From: an uncultured bacterium
GTDB lineage: Bacteria > Bacteroidota > Bacteroidia > Bacteroidales > JACABE01
Length of the DNA stretch: 7,993 nucleotides
Reading direction: 5' to 3'
Assembly (NCBI GenBank): GCA_903911455.1
Contig: CAIWDQ010000112.1
Location: forward strand, 1-7,993
Shown: positions 1 through 6,334 of the stretch, piece by piece
Numbering within the stretch: the first letter of the stretch is position 1
How the letters are laid out: each line of letters begins with the position of its first letter
The notes under the pieces: generated by a model
What the model saw: the letters and a program-made list of their open reading frames with translations, nothing else
What the model was told of the DNA's origin: nothing
Databases searched by the model: none
Program-made: the position numbers and the translations under genes

Positions 1-72
1 AATATTACCAAAACATCTCAAGTTTTTCAACTCCCTTTTTTATTTGCGGATTTAAGGATAAATAAAATATTA

Positions 73-107
73 ATTGTATCAGCAATCCGATATTAATCGT
101 ATTTTTG
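73..107 (+). promoter_or_regulatory. Bacteroidota-type promoter of the receiver/ATP-grasp gene
   Basis: A TATTTTTG octamer at 100-107 matches the Bacteroidota -7 consensus TAnnTTTG. An ATTG at 73-76 could be the -33 element, but the 23-nt spacing is at the long end. Transcription would start around 112-115, leaving a leader of about 25 nt with no Shine-Dalgarno, which is common in this phylum. The match is by eye; the box is short and AT-rich, so chance matches occur. Confidence 0.5.
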
Positions 108-138
108 CATAAAAACTGACGAAACAACAAATCAGCAA

Positions 139-3138
139 ATGAACATATCACAAAAAAAGAATAAAGTTAAGGATATTAAGAAGTTTTACTTCACCGAAAC
201 TCCTTTTGATAATCTGATGAAACGAAGGATCAACAAAGTTTTGTTGATTTGTAGCAAGTATGATGCTTTTATTCTGGAAGGTGATGGTAGAATTGAAGAG
301 CAGATTTTTAATGAATATGTTTCATTGAATTTAAGGTATCCTCCTCATTTTATTCAGGTTTCAAAAGCCGACGAAGCTTTCAGGATTCTACAGGAAGATC
401 ATATTGATTTAATTATTACCATGCTTGATGTAGGTGATATTGATGTATTTGAATTTGCAAAGACTATAAAAAGCACTTATCCCGAAAAGCCAATTGTTGT
501 TCTTACTCCTTTTTCAAGAGAGGTTTCAATGAAACTTGATAAAGGTGATCTTAGTTCTATTGATTATGTGTTTTCGTGGCTTGGTAATGCTGATATAATG
601 CTCGCTATTATTAAGTTGATTGAAGATAAAATGAATGTTGAGCACGATGTTCATGAAGTTGGGGTGCAATCATTATTATTAGTTGAAGATTCGGTTAGAT
701 TATATTCAAGTTATCTTCCAAACCTTTATAAACTTATTTATATGCAATCGCAAAAGTTTATGACCGAAGGTTTAAATGAACATCAAAAGATGGTGCGTTT
801 AAGAGGAAGACCTAAAATACTGCTTGCTACTAATCTTGAACAGGCTATTGCCATTTATAATAAGCATAAAAACAGTCTGCTTGGCATTATTTCTGACATA
901 AATTTTAAGGCTCACGGTACGATGAATAAATATGCAGGCATACGCTTCTGCGAGATCGTTAAAAATGATATTAGTGACCTTCCATTTCTGTTGCAATCAT
1001 CCGAATCTGAGTTCTCTAAGTATGCCGAAGAGCATCATGTTGGTTTTTTAGATAAGAATTCAAAAACGTATTCAATTGACTTAAAGAATTTCATTTTAAA
1101 TAATTTTTCTTTTGGTGATTTTGTTTTTAGAAATCCTGATACCAATGAGGAGATATTAAGGGTTAGCGATTTAAAGAACCTACAGGAAAAGATTTTTGAT
1201 ATTCCTGATGATTCATTTTTTTATCATATAAGTAATAATCACTTTTCCAGATGGCTTAATGCAAGGGCTATATTCCCGATTGCCGAAATGTTTAAGGTGT
1301 TGAAGTTTGAAGATTTTAATGATCTTGATGCTGTAAGGCGTTATATATTTGATGCAATAGCTCGCTACCGGACAAATAAGGGTAGGGGAGTTATTGCCGA
1401 TTTTTATCGCGAAAATTTTGATGAATATCTTATTTTTACTCGTATCGGTAGTGGTTCAATTGGTGGCAAAGCCAGAGGTTTGGCATTTATTGATTCATTG
1501 TTGAAGAGAAATAAAATGGTTGACAAATACGATGATGTTATTGTTACAATTCCTCGTACTGTGGTACTTTGTACTGATATCTTTGATGAATTTATGGAAG
1601 AAAATGATCTGTATAAGATCGCTCTTTCTGATAAAAGTGATGAGGAAATATTACAGCATTTTGTAAAAGCAAGATTGCCTTTCAGGATACATGAAGATCT
1701 TTATACATTTATTAGTGTTGTTAAAAAACCTATTGCAATTCGTTCATCAAGTCTGCTTGAGGATTCGCATTATCAACCTTTCGCAGGGATATATTCTACC
1801 TATATGATTCCTAATATTCAGAATGATGAACGATTGATGATTGAGAAGTTAAGCATTGCGATAAAGAGTGTGTATGCTTCTGTTTATTACAAAGATAGTA
1901 AGGCTTATATGACTGCAACCAAAAACGTGATTGATGAAGAAAAGATGGGTATTGTGATGCAGGAGGTTTGCGGACAGCAATATAATGATAGATTTTATCC
2001 TGTTATCTCAGGTGTTGCCCGTTCAATTAATTTTTATCCAATAGCTCCCGAAAAGCCTGAAGATGGTATAGTAAATATTGCTTTAGGGCTGGGTAAATAT
2101 ATTGTTGATGGTGGTAATACTCTAAGGTTTTCACCACATTATCATAAAAAAGTTTTACAACTTTCGTCACCTGATATGGCTTTGCGCGAAACTCAGAAAT
2201 TCTTTTATTCTTTAGATTTAAATAAAGATAGTTTTAAAGCAAATATTGATGATAGTATCAACTTAATTAAGTTGCCAATAAGAGAAGCCGAGAAAGATAA
2301 TTCAATTAAACATATTGCATCAACATATGATTTCCAGAGTAATATTCTGCGTGATGGTATTAATCATGATGGGAAGAAGTTAATTACTTTTGCTAATATT
2401 TTAAATTATGATTCGTTTCCTTTGTCCGAAATATTAAAGAATATTCTGGAGATAGCTCAAAAAGAGATGAACAAACCTGTTGAGATTGAATTTGCAGTTG
2501 ATTTAGATGTTCCGGATAATGAATTAATGGTTTTTAATCTGCTTCAAATTCGTCCGATCGTAGATAATGATCAAACTATTAAAGAGAACCTTGACGAAAT
2601 TGATCAGAGTGATACTATTATATATTCTAACTCTGCATTGGGTAATGGTATTATTGAGGGCATTAAAGATATTGTATATGTTAAACCAGAGTCATTTGAT
2701 CCGGCTCAAACTCAAGAAATAGTTAAGAGAATAAATGATATTAATGATGCTTTCTTAAAAGAAGATAAAAACTATGTATTGGTAGGGCCTGGAAGATGGG
2801 GGTCAAGTGATCCTTGGTTAGGTATACCTGTTAAATGGCCTCAGATATCTGCTGCTCGTTTAATTGTAGAATCGGGCTTAGAGAATTATCGTATTGATCC
2901 AAGTCAGGGCACACATTTCTTCCAGAACTTAACATCATTCAGGGTAGGTTATTTTACTGTTAATCCTTTTATTAATGATGGTTGTTTTGATGTAGATTAT
3001 TTATCACAACAAGAAATTATGTATGAAGATGAATTTATCCGTCATGTTCATTTTGAAACATCATTGATTATAAAAATTGATGGTAAGAAAAATAAAGGTG
3101 TCGTTATGAAAAATAAGGCTTCTAATACATCTTTGTAG
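139..3138 (+). CDS. Dual receiver-like / PEP-pyruvate-binding (PPDK N-terminal ATP-grasp) fusion protein
   Basis: A 999-residue, probably cytosolic protein; no signal peptide or membrane segment is seen. Residues about 33-165 form a receiver-like fold. Its usual acidic pair is S39-K40, the phospho-Asp position is M95 and the conserved Lys is missing, so it is a pseudo-receiver. Residues about 178-325 are a second receiver with VED at 182-184, D253, S287/S288 and K306, all consistent with a working phosphoacceptor; its first helix is unusually long. A helical linker (about 330-430) leads to a PPDK_N/PEP-synthase-type ATP-grasp domain, about 435-808, with a glycine-rich GSGSIGGKARG at 437-447, IAIRSSSLLED at 532-542, FAG at 548-550, an EIEFAVDLD stretch at 782-790 and LLQIRPI at 801-807. 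A conserved C-terminal region follows, with VGPGRWGSSDPW at 882-893 and DPSQGTHFFQN at 920-930. There is no swivel His motif (GG-x-S/T-C/S-HAA) and no TIM barrel, so it should not be called PEP synthase. The family is common in Bacteroidota, but I know of no established function. The ATG at 139 fits the promoter at 100-107. Confidence 0.9.
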   Translation: MNISQKKNKVKDIKKFYFTETPFDNLMKRRINKVLLICSKYDAFILEGDGRIEEQIFNEYVSLNLRYPPHFIQVSKADEAFRILQEDHIDLIITMLDVGDIDVFEFAKTIKSTYPEKPIVVLTPFSREVSMKLDKGDLSSIDYVFSWLGNADIMLAIIKLIEDKMNVEHDVHEVGVQSLLLVEDSVRLYSSYLPNLYKLIYMQSQKFMTEGLNEHQKMVRLRGRPKILLATNLEQAIAIYNKHKNSLLGIISDINFKAHGTMNKYAGIRFCEIVKNDISDLPFLLQSSESEFSKYAEEHHVGFLDKNSKTYSIDLKNFILNNFSFGDFVFRNPDTNEEILRVSDLKNLQEKIFDIPDDSFFYHISNNHFSRWLNARAIFPIAEMFKVLKFEDFNDLDAVRRYIFDAIARYRTNKGRGVIADFYRENFDEYLIFTRIGSGSIGGKARGLAFIDSLLKRNKMVDKYDDVIVTIPRTVVLCTDIFDEFMEENDLYKIALSDKSDEEILQHFVKARLPFRIHEDLYTFISVVKKPIAIRSSSLLEDSHYQPFAGIYSTYMIPNIQNDERLMIEKLSIAIKSVYASVYYKDSKAYMTATKNVIDEEKMGIVMQEVCGQQYNDRFYPVISGVARSINFYPIAPEKPEDGIVNIALGLGKYIVDGGNTLRFSPHYHKKVLQLSSPDMALRETQKFFYSLDLNKDSFKANIDDSINLIKLPIREAEKDNSIKHIASTYDFQSNILRDGINHDGKKLITFANILNYDSFPLSEILKNILEIAQKEMNKPVEIEFAVDLDVPDNELMVFNLLQIRPIVDNDQTIKENLDEIDQSDTIIYSNSALGNGIIEGIKDIVYVKPESFDPAQTQEIVKRINDINDAFLKEDKNYVLVGPGRWGSSDPWLGIPVKWPQISAARLIVESGLENYRIDPSQGTHFFQNLTSFRVGYFTVNPFINDGCFDVDYLSQQEIMYEDEFIRHVHFETSLIIKIDGKKNKGVVMKNKASNTSL

Positions 3139-3188
3139 TTAAAATATATCTTCAAAATTAAAAAATATTTTAATAATTTCTTTTTTAG

Positions 3189-3205
3189 TACATTTAATAA
3201 ATGTA
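3189..3205. promoter_or_regulatory. Perfect 17-nt palindrome, candidate operator of gdhA
   Basis: TACATTTAATAAATGTA has two perfectly complementary 8-bp arms around a central A at 3197. It lies in the promoter spacer and overlaps the first two bases of the -7 box (3204-3211). A dimeric regulator bound here would block RNA polymerase. It matches no regulator site that I recognise. Such a palindrome is not rare by chance in AT-rich DNA; position is the main argument. Confidence 0.35.
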
Positions 3206-3211
3206 ATTTTG
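3204..3211 (+). promoter_or_regulatory. -7 promoter box of gdhA
   Basis: TAATTTTG fits TAnnTTTG exactly. Upstream at 3181-3186 there is only a T-run and no TTTG, so the -33 element is weak. The expected leader is about 50 nt and ends in an A-rich tract before the ATG at 3266. This gives gdhA its own promoter despite lying only 127 bp downstream of the preceding gene. Confidence 0.5.
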
Positions 3212-3265
3212 CAGCGTTAAATTCTAACAAGTTAATCAGGGTATAATTAATTAAAAAAAATAAAA

Positions 3266-4603
3266 ATGAACTTAGAAAAAATTATGAACGACCTGGAAAA
3301 GAAACATCCAGGTGAAGTAGAATATCTACAAGCAGTTCGTGAAGTATTAGAGTCATTAGAAGAAGTGGTAAATGAAAATCCACAATTTGAAGCCGCCGGT
3401 ATCATTGACAGAATAGTTGAGCCGGACAGAATTTTAACTTTTAAAGTGCCATGGGTTGATGATAATGGTAAAGTTAATGTAAATTTAGGTTACAGAGTTC
3501 AGTTTAACAATGCAATTGGACCTTATAAAGGTGGTTTACGTTTCCACCCTAGTGTAAACTTAAGCATTTTAAAGTTTTTAGGTTTTGAACAAATCTTCAA
3601 AAACAGTTTAACTTCATTACCTTTGGGTGGTGGAAAAGGCGGTTCTGATTTCGATCCAAAAGGAAAATCAAACAATGAAGTAATGAGATTCTGTCAATCT
3701 TTAATGTTAGAATTATGGAGAATGATAGGCCCTGAAACTGATGTTCCAGCAGGCGATATAGGAGTTGGTGGACGTGAAATCGGTTTCTTATTTGGTATGT
3801 ACAAAAAACTTACACAAGAACATACAGGTGTTTTAACCGGAAAAGGAATTAATTGGGGTGGAAGTTTAGTACGTCCTGAAGCTACAGGTTTTGGTGCAGT
3901 TTATTTTGCTAATGAAATGTTGAAAACAAAAGGTGAAACATTTGAAGGTAAAACCGTTTGTATCTCTGGTTTTGGTAATGTTGCTTGGGGTGCAGTTCAA
4001 AAAGTTACTGAATTAGGTGGTAAAGTAGTTACAATCTCCGGACCTGATGGTTATATTTATGATCCAGATGGTATCTCTGGCGAAAAGATTGAATATTTAT
4101 TAGAGCTAAGAGCTTCAAATCAAGATATAGTTAAACCTTATTCTTTTGAATTTCCTAATGCACAATTCCATCAGGGCAAACGTCCTTGGGAAGTTAAATG
4201 TGATGTAGCTTTACCTTGTGCTACTCAAAATGAATTAGGAAAAGAAGATGCTTTAAAATTAGTTGCTAATGGTTGTTTTTGTGTAGCTGAAGGTGCTAAT
4301 ATGCCTTCTACACCAGAAGCTGTTGAAGTATTCTTAGAACATAAGATTTTATTCGGACCTGGTAAAGCAGTTAACGCTGGTGGTGTTGCTACTTCAGGTT
4401 TGGAAATGTCACAGAATTCAATGAAATTAAACTGGCAAGCTAAAGAAGTTGATCAGAGATTACACGAAATTATGACTAATATTCATAGTTCATGTGTAAA
4501 ACACGGTAAACAAGCTGACGGTTATGTTAATTATGTTAGAGGTGCCAATATTGCAGGTTTCTTAAAGGTTGCTAATGCAATGTTAGATCAAGGTGTACTT
4601 TAA
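3266..4603 (+). CDS. gdhA: Glutamate dehydrogenase (hexameric class, coenzyme pocket NAD-like)
   Basis: This enzyme interconverts 2-oxoglutarate plus ammonium and L-glutamate in the cytosol. At 445 residues it has the normal length of the 50-kDa hexameric family. The N-terminal substrate domain shows GPYKGGLRFHP at 85-95 (K88), LGGGKGGSDFDPKG at 120-133 (catalytic-type K124) and PAGDIGVGGREIG at 161-173 (proton-relay D164). The Rossmann domain begins near SGFGNVAWG (234-242), and the C-terminal hinge carries AEGANMPSTP at 341-350 and NAGGVATSGLEMSQN at 370-384. F236, P260 and D261 correspond to F238, P262 and D263, which set NAD+ preference in Clostridium symbiosum GDH; typical NADP enzymes have Ser at the first two positions. 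An NADP-specific label is therefore doubtful, and NAD(H) or dual use is my inference. It is probably transcribed alone from its own promoter and stops at a strong hairpin. The gdhA symbol is by family. Confidence 0.97.
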   Translation: MNLEKIMNDLEKKHPGEVEYLQAVREVLESLEEVVNENPQFEAAGIIDRIVEPDRILTFKVPWVDDNGKVNVNLGYRVQFNNAIGPYKGGLRFHPSVNLSILKFLGFEQIFKNSLTSLPLGGGKGGSDFDPKGKSNNEVMRFCQSLMLELWRMIGPETDVPAGDIGVGGREIGFLFGMYKKLTQEHTGVLTGKGINWGGSLVRPEATGFGAVYFANEMLKTKGETFEGKTVCISGFGNVAWGAVQKVTELGGKVVTISGPDGYIYDPDGISGEKIEYLLELRASNQDIVKPYSFEFPNAQFHQGKRPWEVKCDVALPCATQNELGKEDALKLVANGCFCVAEGANMPSTPEAVEVFLEHKILFGPGKAVNAGGVATSGLEMSQNSMKLNWQAKEVDQRLHEIMTNIHSSCVKHGKQADGYVNYVRGANIAGFLKVANAMLDQGVL

Positions 4604-4622
4604 TCTAATTAAATTATAAATT

Positions 4623-4658
4623 AAAAAGGCTGCTTTAGTAATAAGGCAGCCTTTTTTT
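4623..4658. terminator. Rho-independent terminator of gdhA, probably bidirectional
   Basis: The arms at 4623-4633 and 4646-4656 pair perfectly over 11 bp (A5 then GGCTGC against GCAGCC then T5). A few further weak pairs surround an AGTAAT loop at 4637-4642, and T7 follows at 4652-4658. It lies 20 nt after the gdhA stop. The A-run on the other side gives a T-run on the minus strand, so it could also stop murB transcripts arriving from the right. Confidence 0.88.
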
Positions 4659-4659
4659 A

Positions 4660-4798
4660 TGACCTCAAATCCGTAAGCTAATACTATTACCTGAGATTTT
4701 TAAATAACAAAACCTAACAGGTTTTTTAAAACCTGTTAGGTTTAAATCTTGATCTTAAATATGGATTTTTGGTTACTTAAATAAGTTGGGTGAGGTCA
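4660..4798. repeat. MITE/REP-like intergenic element with short terminal inverted repeats
   Basis: TGACCTCA at 4660-4667 is repeated inverted as TGAGGTCA at 4791-4798. The two 8-bp ends bracket a 139-bp stretch with no ORF, and the large palindrome at 4710-4743 sits close to its middle. This is the geometry of a small non-autonomous element. The right end contains the murB stop codon (complement of 4796-4798). No target-site duplication is evident, and the TIRs are short enough to be coincidental, so the element boundaries are inferred. Confidence 0.35.
4710..4743. repeat. Perfect palindrome with 16-bp arms (AACCTAACAGGTT family)
   Basis: Arms 4710-4725 and 4728-4743 are exactly complementary with two unpaired T between them; the core is AAACCTAACAGGTTTT. 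As RNA or single-stranded DNA it forms a very stable hairpin on either strand. It is not followed by a clean T-run, so it is not an ordinary intrinsic terminator. It would lie in the 3' untranslated region of murB transcripts that run to the hairpin at 4623-4656. From memory, similar CCTAACAGG/CCTGTTAGG palindromes recur between genes in Bacteroidota genomes. Confidence 0.85.
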
Positions 4799-5806
4799 AA
4801 CAATATTAACTTCTATTTCCAATTCAACATCAAAAGCTTCTTTTATTTTTTGTTGAATAAGATTAGCTAAGCCTAGTATTTCTTTTCCTTTAGCATTATC
4901 ATTATTTATTAATACCAATGCCTGTTTATTGTGTACAGCAGCGTTTCCAAAAGTCTTTCCTTTCATTCCAATCTTTTCAATTAACCAGCCTGCAGCTAGT
5001 TTAAAGTCATTATCTGAAGGGAAATATCTTATTTTAGGATATTTTAATAGTAATGTATCTAGATGTTCTTTGGTGACAACCGGATTTTTAAAAAAGCTAC
5101 CTGCATTTCCTTTTACTTTTGGATCTGGTAATTTATTTTGTCTTATAACAGCTATAGCTTTACTTATATTTATAACAGAAGGCTCCAGATACATCTTTTC
5201 AAGCTCTTCTTTTATTGCACCATAACTTGTATTTAGTTTAGGTTGTTTATCTAATTTAAAGGTAACAGAAGTTATGATATATTTATTCTTAACTTCATTT
5301 TTAAAGATACTGTTTCTATATCCAAACTTACATTCTTCATTTTTAAAAGTTAGTATTTCACCATCTTCAATTCTGATAACTTCTACACTAACTATTGTGT
5401 CTTTTACTTCGGCACCATAAGCACCAATATTTTGAACAGGTGATGTGCCTACATTACCTGGTATTGCAGTTAAGTTTTCTATTCCTCCCCAATTATTAAA
5501 GGTACAATAATTAACAAATTCATCCCATGTTTCGCCAGCAAAAGCTTTTATATATACATTGTTTTCGTCTGCTGAAATAATATCTTTACCTTTATAATTT
5601 ATTTTTAAAATAACTCCATCATAGTCTTGAGTGAATAAGATATTACTTCCTCCTCCTAATAAAAGGAATTTATTGTTGAGAAAGAGATCAGATTTAATGA
5701 ATTTCTGAGTTTCTTCTATTGAATTTAATTCTACAAGATATTTTGCTCTTGCTTCAACACCAAAGGTATTGAGGGCTTTTAATGAATAATTTTCCTTTAT
5801 TTGCAT
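4796..5806 (-). CDS. murB: UDP-N-acetylenolpyruvoylglucosamine reductase, type I
   Basis: MurB is a cytosolic FAD enzyme that uses NADPH to reduce UDP-GlcNAc-enolpyruvate to UDP-MurNAc in peptidoglycan precursor synthesis. The 336-residue length is normal. Visible features are the FAD-binding GGGSNILF at 51-58, AIPGNVGTSPVQNIGAYGAEV at 114-134, YRNSIFK at 163-169 with R164 (E. coli R159), GNAGSFFKNP at 233-242 with the proton donor S237 (E. coli S229), and E332 in the C-terminal LEIEV (E. coli E325). YRxSIFK and the following SYGAIKEEL region are type I features. The start is supported by the conserved opening SLKALNTFGVEA at residues 8-19 and by the promoter box 19 nt upstream. The gene converges on gdhA and diverges from the lipoprotein gene, so it appears monocistronic. 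Its TGA stop lies in the terminal repeat at 4791-4798. Confidence 0.97.
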   Translation of the reverse strand: MQIKENYSLKALNTFGVEARAKYLVELNSIEETQKFIKSDLFLNNKFLLLGGGSNILFTQDYDGVILKINYKGKDIISADENNVYIKAFAGETWDEFVNYCTFNNWGGIENLTAIPGNVGTSPVQNIGAYGAEVKDTIVSVEVIRIEDGEILTFKNEECKFGYRNSIFKNEVKNKYIITSVTFKLDKQPKLNTSYGAIKEELEKMYLEPSVINISKAIAVIRQNKLPDPKVKGNAGSFFKNPVVTKEHLDTLLLKYPKIRYFPSDNDFKLAAGWLIEKIGMKGKTFGNAAVHNKQALVLINNDNAKGKEILGLANLIQQKIKEAFDVELEIEVNIV

Positions 5807-5824
5807 GTGTTTTTATTATGTTTA

Positions 5825-5832
5825 CAAAAGTA
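5825..5832 (-). promoter_or_regulatory. -7 promoter box of murB
   Basis: Read on the minus strand, 5832-5825 is TACTTTTG, an exact match to TAnnTTTG. The predicted leader is short, about 10-15 nt before the ATG at 5806, with no Shine-Dalgarno. A clear -33 TTTG at the usual distance is not seen; the nearest, at 5861-5858, is about 25 nt away. Confidence 0.45.
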
Positions 5833-5920
5833 CTAATATAATTCATTTTTTAAGCATCAAAAAAACAAAACTATCTCTTGTACGTTGATAAATGTTAATA
5901 AAAGAAAATTATATATCAAT

Positions 5921-5955
5921 TTTGGATATTTATATTAATTTCATTTGTATCTTTG
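5921..5955 (+). promoter_or_regulatory. Promoter of the lipoprotein/outer-membrane protein unit
   Basis: TATCTTTG at 5948-5955 matches TAnnTTTG exactly, and TTTG at 5921-5924 can serve as the -33 element with a 23-nt spacer. The leader would be under 20 nt, ending in T-rich sequence before the ATG at 5978. With the murB box on the other strand this makes 5807-5977 a divergent promoter region. Confidence 0.55.
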
Positions 5956-5977
5956 TAAAAAATTAATTTTTTAGTTT

Positions 5978-6334
5978 ATGAAAAGACTCTCAGTTTACAT
6001 AATTATATTCGGATTGATAGTATTTGTTTCGTGCAAAAAGACTGATACAACTATCCCAACAAATGCTTTACCTTTAACATTTTCTGGTTTAACTATGACC
6101 AAAGATACAGTTAAAGTAAATGTTTATGATACTATCATTGCCAATGCATCGGGCGAAGGTATTACTTATACATGGGCTTCCGAAAATGGTTTAGGGACTT
6201 TTATTCCTACAAATAATAATAATGTAGTTTTATTTGCCGGTTGTCATGCTACTGATTTTGTATTAGATTGCCAGGCTAAAGATAAATATGATCGTACTGA
6301 TACTAAAAAAATAACTGTGCATGTCATTAACTAA
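5978..6334 (+). CDS. Small lipoprotein with a PKD/Ig-like domain
   Basis: This 118-residue protein begins with a positively charged stretch and a hydrophobic segment (residues 6-17) ending in FVSC, a signal-peptidase II lipobox with the lipidated Cys at 19. CKKTD follows, so it is predicted to be a membrane-anchored lipoprotein, most likely in the outer membrane. Residues about 34-116 look like one beta-sandwich of the PKD/Ig-like type: ITYTWAS at 62-68, a turn-rich middle, then DCQAKDKYDRTDTKKITVHV at 97-116, which resembles the usual D-x-x-GRTDSKTITV ending. Two cysteines, C89 and C98, could form a disulfide or bind a ligand. The gene overlaps the next one by 14 nt, so the two products are probably made together. 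A partner or surface role for the barrel protein is inference; the function is unknown. Confidence 0.85.
   Translation: MKRLSVYIIIFGLIVFVSCKKTDTTIPTNALPLTFSGLTMTKDTVKVNVYDTIIANASGEGITYTWASENGLGTFIPTNNNNVVLFAGCHATDFVLDCQAKDKYDRTDTKKITVHVIN

Noticed and set aside
1..138. Possible tail of an upstream gene in the first 100 bases
   Set aside because: All three plus frames are open for 50 or more bases from base 1 (stops at 53-55, 63-65 and 94-96), and a minus frame also reads protein-like, ending at 8-6 but with no start. None can be chosen over the others.
799..996. 65-codon minus-strand ORF inside the receiver/ATP-grasp gene
   Set aside because: It is fully antisense to a well-supported conserved coding region, with no promoter or recognisable domain.
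139..3138. Naming the first gene ppsA (PEP synthase)
   Set aside because: Only the ATP-binding domain is shared; the swivel His and PEP-binding domains required for the reaction are not visible.
3139..3173. AT-only inverted repeat after the first gene (TTAAAATAT / ATATTTTAA) as a terminator
   Set aside because: Its nine A-T pairs with a 17-nt loop are too weak; such repeats are expected by chance in this base composition.
3048..3230. 60-codon minus-strand ORF across the end of the first gene
   Set aside because: It overlaps the coding end and the gdhA promoter and has no family resemblance; its low-complexity hydrophobic content reflects AT-rich DNA.
4929..5225. 98-codon plus-strand ORF within murB
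   Set aside because: It is antisense to conserved MurB motifs and is a shadow frame.
5885..5919. TTGATA / TATCAA inverted repeat in the divergent promoter region
   Set aside because: Six-base arms with a 23-nt spacer are expected by chance and do not match a regulator site that I know.
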